Shown here: piece after piece, positions 47,861 to 61,200 of the stretch
Numbering within the stretch: the first letter of the stretch is position 1
How the letters are laid out: each line of letters starts with the position of its first letter
From: Caprimulgus europaeus
Taxonomy: Eukaryota; Chordata; Aves; Caprimulgiformes; Caprimulgidae
Direction: 5' to 3'
DNA length: 64,000 nucleotides
NCBI GenBank assembly: GCA_907165065.1
Contig: OU015528.1
Location: 24,944,015-25,008,014, forward strand
Program-made: the position numbers and the translations under genes
Notes under the pieces: generated by a model
The model's input: the letters and a program-made list of their open reading frames with translations, nothing else
What the model was told of the DNA's origin: nothing
Databases searched by the model: none

Positions 47861-49940
47861 GTAAGTTAGACTAGCATAGGTCAGATCAGATTGAGAAGTG
47901 GTTAGACTTATAGAACTGCATATCAAATGAAAAGATATCTTAATCTCTAATACAGTAATTTTGAGCCATTAGAGTGAACAACAGGTAGCTGTCCAGTATT
48001 GATCAACTTGACCCAGCTAAGTCCTCAGCCTACTCATGTGTCATGGACATGTTACCAACACTCTTTCCAGGAAGTTCTTCTGCATTTCTAAGTTGCAGAA
48101 TTGAGATACACCATTTGGTTTTCTTTTTTTAAGCCTGTACAATTGCAGACACTTTCATATTTTAAATCTCTATCTACTTCCAGAATACTCTCACCTCTTT
48201 GATATATGCACTGAATTTGGTAAAGCAAAGACCTAGAAGCATAAAGGAAACTTGAAAAAAAACAAGCTAAATGAATATAAAGTTGATAACTTAGCATTTG
48301 TTAAAAGCAAGGTTCTTTTAGAGTCCAAGACTTTGACAAAGCTTTTGAGGAGGAAGGGACAAAAACAGTTAGGAGGAGACTTACCGAATCTAGGTCAAAG
48401 AGATACAGGTGAGCTAAATAAGTATTTTAACAGAACCTAAATTGATTTTCTCATTTACTCTACTACAATTACTATAAGCTACCACCTAGCATTTGCAGAG
48501 AGTACCAACTGAATACACAGTTGAACTTTTGCTAAAATACCATGTCTTCACCATTGTCATTCATATAATGGAGACCACATATTGTAGGCTTTATTTATAA
48601 AAGCATTACTAATCATTCATTAAATATTTCAGGTTTTTATCAGTTAAGCCTCAGTCAGAAAATAATAATAGAAAACATCTTGTTTGGAGGTAATTTTCAA
48701 TATAAAATTCTACAGGAAATTAAAAATCAAACAAAGAGATTTTCAAAAGCTGAGAAGTTAAATTAACTATTATCCCTCCATTCACACAACTGCAATGGTA
48801 GTGATCTGGCCAAATCCTTCAACTGATTCCGTAAAGTTCAACAAGAAGTCTTTGCTTCTTTAAAAAGCAGAACATACATTACACAAAAAATATCTACTTC
48901 AGGAATCCTGTGGCAAGTATAGTGGAATCTGGAAGAGTATTAAGAGGAAGTATCATATACCCTGATCCCATTCACATTCTTCCCTTGACATGTGCTTACA
49001 CCACAGACAGAATATCAAGCAGACAGACCTTTGCATTCATATTGTTATTGATGTTATTGTTATATTCCTATCATGAGATAAGCTTTTTCTGTCTTTATTT
49101 TTTGAAGTGCCATGCTATTAAATTTTATTTCTGCAAAGGTCTTTAGAAACATTTGTTATTGTAATATATAATAAACTAGAGTTTATGCTAATGTGGAGAT
49201 TGTGATTGAAATCAGGTTAAAATCAAAATAATAATGGAAAGACTTCAATAATATCCATAAGCTCCTATTTAAACAGTTGTGAATGTTATGGTATGTGCTT
49301 TTACTTTTGAATTTGTGCAATGGAAAAATTCTTTTGTCCCATCAATTTTCAACATGACTTAGAGTCACAGTTCAAAATGAGACATAAGGAGGGATTCAGA
49401 GTACCCGTTTTAGTAAATAAACTGTATCATGGGAAGTTTAGTTATCTAATTCTGAAATAAATTATGATGTAGAATGGCTATATAAAAACAGTGAACTAAT
49501 TCCAACAAAGTGCTTCAGTAAATTACAATACATCCCCACAGACTCTTTTATCAACCCAAAAAACAGTACAAGGACAGAAACAAACATCCAGAGATAGGCA
49601 AGATTTTCTAAATTAAATACATATTTTAATCAGTGAAGATTATACTAAGGTATCTAGCTATGCAATATATTTTCAACCTGTTTCATTGTTAAATCAAGAC
49701 ATTCACAAAGGTACTCTATAGTAGTGACAAGCTTCAGTAAATAAAATATCATTAGAACTTTCTGTCTTGCATAGATTATCAAAACAATCCTTTTAGGACT
49801 TGGTGATGTGGTCCTTTTGGCCATAACAAGAGTCTGGCTATAACAGACTGGTTGGAATTGAGGCAACTCATTCTATAACTTGGATTCAGCAAATTCATAA
49901 TGTATTATTACAACATTTTGAACTAGGAAATAGCACACAA

Positions 49941-49989
49941 TAATACTTATTTTGTGTGTGCGCACAATATAATACTTATTTTGTGTGTG
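49941..49989 (+). repeat. 29-bp direct duplication
   Basis: TAATACTTATTTTGTGTGTG occurs at 49941-49960 and 49970-49989. Each copy is preceded by CACAA or CACACAA, so each can also fold on itself with the TTGTGTGTG end. Confidence 0.9.
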
Positions 49990-52900
49990 AACCACAGATC
50001 ACCGCATAGATTTGTTTTTGTGGGTTTGGAGATTTTATTTTTTTTTCTGCTTCCCCCTTTACTTATTATCACCTTTGCAGTGAAAAGGCTTTTCCTTAGA
50101 TAAACTTCATGAAGTACCTTCCTCTGAGCTTCCAAACACTCTTACAATTAGTTTTAAAACGTCACTCTGACTAGAAATACATAGTTTATCAAAATTATAT
50201 ATAAAAATCTATGCATGTACAGTTTGCTTTACATACGGTAAATAAATCAGATGTAAAGGAGCATGACAACTCTTGTTAACAGGCTTTTTCTGTGTATTGG
50301 ATTCTTGGGGCCCACTGAGCTACCCTCAAAAGGGGAATGAAAATATGTAACTTTCATGTATTTTAAATATGACCATTAAGACCTGTTCAGCTCTCACAAT
50401 TGATCTTTGCAAGCGAAAATATTGTGCACAATCACCTTTCTTTCTCTGCTGTAAGGTAAGCAGCAAAAAGGAGTTAACAATCCTAATAGTGATGCTACTT
50501 ATAAGGTATCTGGGTCTCTTGCTTCTACAAATGCCATCTGAAATGGAAAGAAAATGACACACAACTTCAGCAACATGCTAAGGGCAAAATATCTTTTATT
50601 AAGCTGTCTGCAGAATGAAGCATCAGTGAAATGTTTGACAAGGAAGAGTATGTGTTAAGCGATGTTGTCTGACTGATTTTTGAGGCAAAATGGAAATTAT
50701 ATTTCCAAAGACAGATGATGGAAAAATGTTCTTATAAACAAAGATCAGGATATGCCATTTCATTTGTCCTCCTTTTCCTCCTCCAAATCCTTCCATACAG
50801 TACAATTATCTTTATAGAGAAGAAATCTTCAGATTCAGCTTTGTTCTAATTTAAAATAATTTCTTACAAAGTAATGTATACTGGCAGGACATCTACAGTA
50901 AGAGTAGTACAAAGATAACTACTTAAGAGAGAACAAAATCTTACGCCTAAAATTGTACCTCTCAAGAAAAAAAAAACCACCTCATTCTTCTGATGATGTA
51001 TGTGCTTTTAGCCTCTTTTCTAACAAGCATATTTTTCAATGTTCAGAAAAAGTGGATGCTTTAATTAACTTATAGTCAAGTTTTAGAATATGTCATGGTG
51101 TAATCACTTCAGTGTCTTCCTGTAATAATTTATGTCACTCATTTGATTCTGATACATTTTCTATTATTAATCTTTTTGGGGGTTTTGGCTACAGCCCTCC
51201 TGTAAGTCATGGAGTGCAGTAGGGCTAGCAAATGTTCTGGAAAATTGTCAAGGACTGCTGCATCCTAATGTTGATATTTCTTTACAATATTGTGGTGTGA
51301 CTATTGGAAATGTGATTTCTGAGTCAACCAGTCAGTTTCTGTTAGGATGTGACTTGAGGTTTGTTCCACAATAACATTCATGAAGGTGGATGGGCAGTAT
51401 GAGCAAATTGATTTAAAGGGATCAGAGGATTTAAAATGCTGAAAAAATGCCATGGATACTGTGCCTTAGATAAAATATTACATAGTTGCATCTGCACTGA
51501 CCTTCTTTCTCTTCACCCTGATTTATGATGCAGCCATACCCACAACTAATATATGAAGGTTTTCTTTTTTCCTACTTTAGTCTCCCACCTTGATATTATA
51601 TCAAGTTGTATTCATTTTCCTTGACTTTTTGAAGGTAGTTGTCTCTAAAATCAATATTCAGCCATAGTGAACGATTGCATGAAGGTCAGTAGCTGTGAAC
51701 ACTAAGCCCTGATACAGTCAAAGCAATTTCAATAGGACTCCATTTAACAATGGAGTCTATTTAACTATGTCAGTCTGTTGTTATCTAGTCCATAGACAAT
51801 TTTATTCATGCTTTGCCATAGGGTTGTTATCCCAAAGACACTGCATGGTAATACAAACTATGTGAAAACAAACGTCCCAAAGAAAATCAAGAAAAATTAC
51901 CTATGATCCTCAGATGGAAAAGCTCATTGTATTTCTGCTTGTCATTAGATATAACACTCCAAATTCAAGAAAGGCATTACTCAGAGTTTTTACTTTATTA
52001 GAAAGAATCTATTCTCAAGTTACAAGACCACCTTAATTTATTTTGCTATTCATAGGAGTTTGTTTTACTATTTCAACATTTTTTAAAATATGGCTATTTT
52101 AAATTCATTTAATATTTTTAATATCAAGTAAAACTTTTACATGTCTTCTTTACTGTCTAAAACTACTTCCAGTATCAATAAAGGTGTTTAGAAATAATGG
52201 CAAAGACATGGAGATAATTGGATGGCAGCTAGGAGAAATAAGTACAAGTAATTCATGCTTTTGAGATTCCTCATTAGTTTGCTACACAAATCTCACATAT
52301 TTTTCCATCCTCACCAAGATACCAAAGGGGTTCAGATGTTAACAGGAACTGCAAGTAAATACAGTGCCAAACAAATTGTGAATAATGCAAATACAAAGAT
52401 GATGTAATTCTCCTGGCTTCTACTGTTCCTTCCCTGCCTTCTCCCCAACTTTTTTCTTACATAGTGAAAACCTTAAATCTGTAATTAAATATAAACATAG
52501 GAAATTTGCTGAATGAGGCTTTTGATCATTAGCATTTGTCTCACCTAAATTATTTGACTAAAAAGCAAGTGTCTAATCTAACCTATATGTTCCAAAGTTA
52601 CTGGAAAGATATCTCCTTGTGACCTCTACCTTATGATGGTATGAATGTTTGACTGAAGATTCACATCTCTGATAACTGTCGAAAGGATCTCTGTGTGTAG
52701 CTCAAAATTAAGTGATAGGATTTTATTTGGCTGATGTAAACTCAAATGAATCTAGAAGAAAGCTTTCTTCTAGAAGATTAGCTAATGTAAATTGTACTCC
52801 CCATTTTAATCTGAGAAGAGAACCATACATTTTATGATTGTTCTTTGTGTCAAGATGAAACCTACACAACTTAAGAAGGGTTTGGGCATGCATTTTCTCT

Positions 52901-54732
52901 GTAAGGAAAATTACACAAAGTACAAAATCTTAGCACAGTACAATCATGCACATTGGCTTTATTGATTCTCCCTGTTTTGTCTAGACTTTAAATGAGAATG
53001 ACAGTTATAGATGTCCAATAATAGCAGTCAAAATATTTGTTATCTCATATACAAAAACTGAGGGAAATTTTGTGTTTTCTTATTGGTCTTCATTGGTTTT
53101 TTTATTGCTTCCTTTTCATTTGTACCAGGTAACCACCTTTCAATATCCACTGAAAGTTTATACTGTTGCTGTCATTTTAAGATGTGTATAGAAATAAAAA
53201 ATACAGAAAAGCAATTTTTAAACACAGATTATACTGGATTATTTTAAGGAAGGGCACAGAATTCAAATAGTTTTGAAGTATTTCTGTACTTTGTTAAAAT
53301 GTGGGTGTACATTTGACCTTTAAAGCTCTGTTCCATCTCCAATATGTTATCAAACAATAAAGAATAATAGAGAAAAACAATAATAGTAACAGTCATAGTT
53401 TTTGTATGTGTGCCAGAGCTCAATACAATATTGATGCTGCAGGTACGGTCTTTTGTTCAAATTTACTGGGAGCTTGTTCTACCAATAATATCTCTGACTA
53501 AAATGAAGAATGAGGAAACTAAAACTGAGTGTTTCTACTTTTCTAGTACTTATCAAGTTAGAAGATGGAAAAACAAGTGAGTAGTTCATAAGACTGCAAT
53601 ATTACTGCAATAATATTAGAGATTAAACAGTCTGTCAGTACTATAGCATGAAAAGAATGCCAAGATTCATGCATTCTATCTGAAAATTTTTGTCAAATTT
53701 TAAGCAATATGTACCCATATTTGCTAGTAGCTCATCCAAGACTATATGTTTGGCTTTTTTTTCTAACTTTCCTTGCAAACTCCTAAGATATTTTCAATCA
53801 TTTATTCACTTATCTATTCACAAAGCCAGACAGGGAAAAGCACCAGTAACCAACATGGGGAAGACAGAAAAGGAAAACATTGACTCTGATCTGCTCATCT
53901 TGCTGACAATATGAAAAGTAATTACACTAACACTGGGGATACCATGTGCAAAGTGCTATGTAGTAACATTTTAAAGAAGAATAAGAAAGAGGGTGGAGAA
54001 GTTGAACTTATATACCATATACATTGTTATGCAATTTAACATCATTCTGTCAGGGATTATAACTGAGAAACTTTAAAAAGATGTCACTGTAAATTATTTA
54101 TGAGGATAGCAGTAAATGTCCTCTCCCCAGCCTTAAGTATCACTACTACCTCATCCCCTGATTAGGGAAAAGAAAGTTACCAAAAGCACTAATTCACAAC
54201 AGTAGCACCATTTAGAAAAATCACAGCAGTTTAACATTCTTAAGCACTAAATTTCCTAGTGACAAAAGTCAGTTGAGGCTTGAGACTGTGCATTTTACTT
54301 TCCCTCATGATACACTACCTGCTTCATTCACAAATAACTGTCATGGACAATTGCATTTGCAAGCCTTTGAGGGGCTTATATGATGCAAGACTGCATGGCT
54401 GGACTCAAACTAGATTTGAACATACTTGCTTTAAAATGGGAGATTTATATTTCTTACTGAACTTGTAAACAAGTGAGATAAATAAGCCATGGCAGAACAT
54501 TGTAAAAAGTGATTTTGCTACTTCATTCAGTTAGAAGTGTTACTTCGTTCAAAGTTATATCTACACAAACATGTATTTTGCTTTTTAAAAATACCTTGCT
54601 TCCTCTCATATTGTTTGGAAAATCTTTCATTCTTTTTTCCTGCTGTGTTTGGTAAGCTTCTAGACTTCTGCAAAGTCTATATAAACAAAACATGAGTGAG
54701 AATATGATACATTCAAGACAATGTCAACATGT

Positions 54733-55287
54733 TGTCATGGTCAAATCCCAGTAGGCAGCTAAGCGCAGCACAGCGGCTCACTCCCTCCAGTGCAATGGAG
54801 GAGAGAATCAGAAGGGTAAAACTGAGGAAACTCTTGGGCTGAGATAAAGACATTAATAGGTAAAGCAAAAGTTGTATGTAAAAAGTGAAACAAAACAAGG
54901 AAATAATTCTCTACTTCCCACTGGCAGGCAGGTGTTCAGCCATCTCCATGACAGCAGGGTTCCATCACCCATAATGGTTATTTGGGAAGACAAATGCCAT
55001 CACTCCAAACGTTCTACCCTTCCTCCTTCTTCACCACAGCTTTTATTGCTGAGCATGATGTCATATGGTATGAAATACTCCTTTGGTCTGTTTGGGTTAG
55101 CTGTCCTGGCTGTGTCTCTTCCAAACCTCTTGTGCACGCCCAGAAGCAGGGGTTGTGAGGAGCAGAAAAGGCCCGGATGCTGTGTAAGCTCTGTTTAACA
55201 GTAACTAAAATATCCCTGTGTTATCAACACTGTTTTCATCAAAAATCCAAATACAATACTGTACAAGCTGTGACAAAGAAATGACCA
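54733..55287 (-). mobile_element. degraded solo LTR (avian ERVL-like)
   Basis: Begins TGTCATGGTCAAATCCCAG and contains words recognised from a common avian ERVL LTR, such as GGCAGGCAGGTGTTCAGCCA, CATGATGTCATATGGTATG and AAATATCCCTGTGTTATCAA. Related to 12117 and 14379. Sense is minus: the TATA-like position reads AGCAATAAAAGC, and a decayed ATTAATG stands where ATTAAA is expected. The U3 start at high coordinates appears shortened. Flanks are CATGT (54728-54732) and CATGG (55288-55292), a possible 5-bp duplication with one change. Open frames across it are not genes. Confidence 0.78.
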
Positions 55288-55292
55288 CATGG

Positions 55293-58200
55293 AGATTGGA
55301 GTATTTCTGGCATCACTGTCCATAGGCTTTCCCAGTTATGCAAGGATCAGTATTTTGACTCACAGATTAATTACTGTCAACAAGAACATGATAAAAAAAA
55401 GGCCAGATCCTCAGCTTATGTAAATTGATATAATGTTGTAGAAATCCATTACAGTTATACTGGCTTTGATAAGCAGATATTATAAGCACTAACTGTCACA
55501 CTGTATTCTAGAAAAACAAAGTAAAATAAGAAATAAGCTTAATTTTAGATAGTTACACTAGAAAATAAAAAAGATAAAATCATATGAAATAAAGCAATGT
55601 GAATCATTCTGTTCCAAGTAAAAGAGATTTTTTGCTAGTGGAAAAAAAAAAAAACAAACCAACAAATCAGACACACTACAAAGGGAACAATTCAAAACAA
55701 AGGGAGCATTCCCTTTTTAGTCTTGTTACTAGCCCCAGAAAGGCCTCCCCAGCTCTGTGGGCAGCTGCCCCTTCTGGAGATCTGCACTTTCTGTTGCGTG
55801 TTTAGATCAGAGATAGATACACTCTCTTAAGGGGTTCATCATTACCTGGTAAATTTTATCACTAAGGAAATGAAGACAACCTGAAATAATTTTTAGTTCC
55901 TAGAAAAACTTAAAGATAAAAGTAAAGGGACCTTTTTATGCTAAAAATAGAATTCTAGGAAAGGGAAAGGGATTTTTTTTTTTTTTTTTAATGAACCTTA
56001 TAGCTGCACCTACTCTCACTTGAATTGAAGGTAATAATTTTCATTCTGAGAGCAAACTCGAAATCAGCTAATTCCCATGATGACTGACATAACACATGGT
56101 CTCAGCTCTAGTCCTTCAGACAAGAGCCATTCTTTAGCTCGCCTTTTCATAAACAGAATAATAACTTACCTGACCTTCTCTCAACTTCTATCATGGCAAA
56201 AATATCCCCTTAGGGGCTCTCTGCTACTTTCCAAACCAAGAAATGATTCTGCTCATTCACCTCAATTCAGAACTTCTGTGCTGTTTGCCACAGCTTCAAT
56301 GTTTGTTATGTACAGACATATATATTTTAAACAGCCCTATCTGCTGTGTGGACTCAGAAAGGACTATAGCTACTGACTGCAAACAAATCACTCACTGAAT
56401 AGGACTGAAACATGCTAACAGACTCAGTATTTGCCTGGGGCTGGAAACAAACCATTTGCCTACAATGAATAAAATTATTTTTGCTTACTAAGAAGACACT
56501 ATCTATTTTCTGGAGTGACATAAGTGATGTGTTATACACTAAAATTCATATTTTATGCAATCACAGGACAATATTTTATTTTATGCAAACATAAGAGCAA
56601 TGCAAATCGGGCAGAATTAGCCTTCAGTAGAAACTAGGTGTTATAACAGCTTGGAGTAAAAGTTATTCAGAGTAAATGCATAAAAGTTAGCTGAAATTTG
56701 AGAATTACTGTGACAAGGACTCTGAAGCAGAAACTTTATAGGTGAGGTACAAGTACCTAGCTCTTTACAAAGCAGTCCAGAAAGCCATTCCCCACCTGAT
56801 TTCATGCACCTGTAATTATGCATCTAAACTTTTTACCATACTTAGTGCCTTGCTACCATGAACTCCCAGGAGTGCTGCCTTCAGATGTCCAGAGAAAACA
56901 AAATAAAACATAACAAAACCCTCAAAACCAATATAGTGAGATAGCTGGAAGAGGAGAAGTCAAAGGCTGAAGAGGTTACTGTAGACTACCTTGATGAGAA
57001 AGGCAAGATTTCAGACTCTGGGTTAAATGCTTTTGTTTTACTGATTTTGGTCAGTTGTCTTAAAAGATGGATGTCAGATTACTTTGAAATAATCCTGGGG
57101 TAAATGGACATTGCATATTATTCCATTTCCTTCTTCAAGTATGAAACTTGTATCCCTTTCACTATACCATAACCCTATAATGTTTTCTGGAGGAGAACCC
57201 AAAGAATTCCCAAAGAACCTCACTGAATTCCCAAAGAGACAGTATCTCCAAGACTGAACAAATTCTACAATCAACTGTTTGCCATTCAGTTCAGAGACCT
57301 GAATAAACAGCCTTCAGTCCCTCCCTCCTACAAAACGTGTAATTGGTGACGCTTACAAAGGTACACTCCAGTGTACCATTTAGAGCAGGAAAATATTTGT
57401 CATGGAAATGACGGAAGTATGTCACAATACCAGTACAGCTAAAAGCTATAGAGAAAAGACAGTCCTGTTCTAACATAGACATAGTAATGGTAATTATCAA
57501 GTCAACTCCTTTACTAGCTATACAGGGCTTCTTCAGTATAATTGTCTCTCTTCTTTTTTGTTGAACATGGTAAAGCAACTTTCTGACAGTCAGATCATTA
57601 GACTGTAGCTATTATTTCTCAGCATACAAAGAGTTACACTGCACTAATTTAATTATTTATACCAAATATATATATAGATAACAATGTAGTACAAGAAATA
57701 CAAGGTAAGAAATCCTGAGTCCATCACTTCTTATTCCAAAAGCAATATTTTCCAGAAGATATCGTATTTTTTCCCAGTAGAACCTAGAAGCTGTGGTGTG
57801 GTTTTTGTCTTTTTGTCAAAGGCAAAAGGACCCAAGGGTTTGGGCATATTTTTGTCAGAGTTAACCTATTGCCTGTTGTAGCAGCAGAGTTCACACCTCT
57901 CCCTGCTCCATATATGAGGCCTTAGTTATTGTGCAGCTAAGGACTTCCCACAGAGCTGTATATGCTGTATCTTTAAAGACCTTGCTTGCATTGTCCTCAA
58001 AAAAAAAAGAAAATAAAAAAAATAAAATTAAAAAATACTCCAATAGGAGCATTGCACTTTTGCAGTTTTGTATGCTCCATGTGAGGTTGCCACAGCAAGC
58101 GAATTTTCAGGAAAGTTAATCCTACAGCACCTTACCAAAAATAACAGAGTCGCAAATAAGTTTAAAAGATCTTTATCTGCTTAGCAAGAGGCAGTCAGCA

Positions 58201-61200
58201 GTATGAAAGTGCAATCTAGCTTTCTGAAGTAAGGATCATGATGGGAGGATTGCTGCTGAATTATATTAACAGTGAAAAAATTCTCTCAGCTGCTGTCTAT
58301 TGCTTACATCCAGTTCCCATCCACAGAAGAACAAAAGGTAAGCAGTAATTCCATTGTGTGAATTTCTTGTATTCAGTCAGTCACAGATGCATGCTACTGA
58401 ACTCTGTTTTTAGCTATATTAATAACATATCCCAATCTCTAAATAGGGAATTGAAAGACAGCTTTTCCTTGTACAGAAACATACCGAAAAATCATGCTTG
58501 CCATAAAAGAATACTAAAGTTAATGTGAGTTCATCCAAATCTGAATTGCTCTACAAGGATTGAGGGGACTTTTATCACTAACTGGGCACATAGATTTTTC
58601 ATAAACAAGGTTAATAACTCAGTGAATATTAGCACAAAAAATGACCACAACTTTATTATGTGAATAATTTATAGAGCTACAAGACTAAAACAAGGCATAG
58701 AAATCCTATGTGATGTTGGTTTGATTTTTTACCATTTAAACAGTGCCATTCAGTCAACTTCTGTAACTGCTTGAGATGAAAATGACTTCTCATTGGTTTC
58801 TCAGATAAATGCATGCAAATTTCATAGCTCATCATAGAATTTTAATCAATGCATATTCTAACTATTCAAATTTATTATTTCCAGAACACAGGAATAAACA
58901 TTAATATCTCATTTCCTCAGTGCTAAGAGTCCTTATGTAATAATTGAATGCTGAGAAATTTTGGGGTTTTCCCTTTTTCATCTTCTTTTGTAACAACTGT
59001 GCTTTTTGCCTCACAAAACCTTTGGGATTTTATTATAGCACAAAACCAACATACCTCTTAATGTGATGTGTTGTTTTAATATACTAACAACAACAAAAAC
59101 TGAATAACATGTATTCATTTAAAAAATACATCTTGAAATAATCTCTTCAAATCATTGTTTTATATGTTCATCTAAACATGAGAAAGATAGAAGATGGGGG
59201 TAAAAATGTGAAATTTTAAAGATGAGTTGTCCATCTAAGATTAACCTTCAATGGGTGAAATAATTGACAAAGTTTCAGGTTGTGCACCAAGAAAAATGGT
59301 TTATAGACAAGGACAATACAGTATTTTGTGATTCCACAAAAGCCCAAGTCTGAAAGAGATGAATATTTTCTTCATAAATTTCCATATTCATTGAATAAAA
59401 GTTTCAATACACTGCATAACTATTTCAAGTAATTGGAATTCAGCACTAAGATCTCATTAAATGGTATTTTTTCATTTTCATGATAAAGGCCCATTTCTCT
59501 ATTTCCTTCAATCTCTTGAAGAAAATATTAACATAATTGTGGTTAAAAACATGTTAAAAACCTTAGCATGGTGTGAAGTATACCTTTATTCTAACATAAA
59601 TTTTAATAGAAAACCTCTGTCATTTATAACCGTGAAAAACATCTAATAGCTATTACTTGGTTTTCATCTCATTTATTCAGTAGTGCTTTAATTGAATATT
59701 TTCTTGTTCTACAATGAAATGAACATTATTCCTAGATATCAATTGTCTTGGCAAGGAAAATATAGTATCTTTTTACTGTCATTTAGATGGAAATACTTTC
59801 TCTAAGGATTCAGTAACAAGGTGCTTTAAAAAGTTATTGTTTCTGAAAATGTATTGTGGGAAAGGTCACATTGTCATTTTGAAATGCTCTAGGATGTAAA
59901 CAGCAGTTAGTATTTTTCATTAAAGCATGGGTGTGAAATTGTTTGAATTCTAATGTACATATAGGAGACTTAGATTGGTATATTTCATAATAAATACAAT
60001 CATTAAAATATGCCAACCCTATTTCTACTATATATAAACTATACTATATACTATTCTACTATATATAAACTCTTCCTCAAAATGGAAATGTCTGTGAAAT
60101 GGAAACACAGACTTACTAATGGAAATTCATATTTTTAATTAAAAAACCTTACTTGAAATATTTTTAATTGCCTTTCTACAATTTTGTTTAGGTGAAAATT
60201 TCTAAGAACAATACTCTGAATGTTTAAGGGAGTAATGCTACTTATCTTCTATAAAAACAAGGCTTTACATAAGATAACTTGTAAAATAAATCATATAAAG
60301 ATTGGATGAAGGAACTCACACCTGTTTTCCAGACATCTAACAACCATTACTGATGCTGTCATAGCCTATGAACTGCTAAAGCTCTATTCATTCTCTATAG
60401 AACCTTACATACAATAAGTTAGCAACGTTGCAGACTTCCTTTGTGAGGAGGTAGAGTTATTATAGAGGAAACTGCATGGGCAATGATCAACTGTGATTAA
60501 AAACTAAAATGGTGAAAAATACTTGCTTATGGACTTTGTGCTGTTTATTGAAGTGGGCAGCATTATCTAGCTGCACAGACAGTCTCATTATTTGTATTCA
60601 TTGTCATTCAGTTACATTTCAAGGTTTAGAAAGATAGTTATTAGGTGATTAAACCAAGCATATTGATGTTTTAACCTTATTCATAAAGCCAATGAAAATA
60701 TTCAGTATGCTGTATTATCCAGAGGAGAAAGAAGGAGGAAGAGCAAGGAGACGCCATTGGAGAAAATGCCAGAGAACTGAGAAACATGCACAGAGGAGGT
60801 TAAGTAGGTATGGTTATCAAGTTTACATACAAACTCCAGCAGTAGATACTGCACAAATGATGCACATCTTCCCTATTTCGCCCCAAAACCTCAGCCCAGT
60901 CTCACTTCCTCTGATATAATGAAAAAATAATTGTGAAGCCTGTATGACAACAAAAGGATTTCCATTTAAAAAAAAAGTTATTTCTTTGAGCATTCCTTAT
61001 ACCACAAAGAAAATCAGAAATAACTGCATGATTCTTTGTTTTCATTATACTCCTTTTAAAACTTAATGCTCCTTCTTTTAAAATTTCACATTATGAATTA
61101 TTTCTTTGAGAATTTTAAAGTCCCTTGATTTTCAAAAAACATTTGGTGTAATATGTGTGATGTGTGTTTGTGTGTTAATAGTGAGAGCCTGGTAGCAAAG

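Larger units (their letters stand above)
46932..54727. other. unique non-coding sequence
   Basis: AT-rich, free of recognised transposons. It holds a candidate exon (47511-47860), a 29-bp duplication (49941-49989), and a 9-bp-arm hairpin GACTCCATT-TAAC-AATGGAGTC at 51736-51757. No gene demonstrated. Confidence 0.45.
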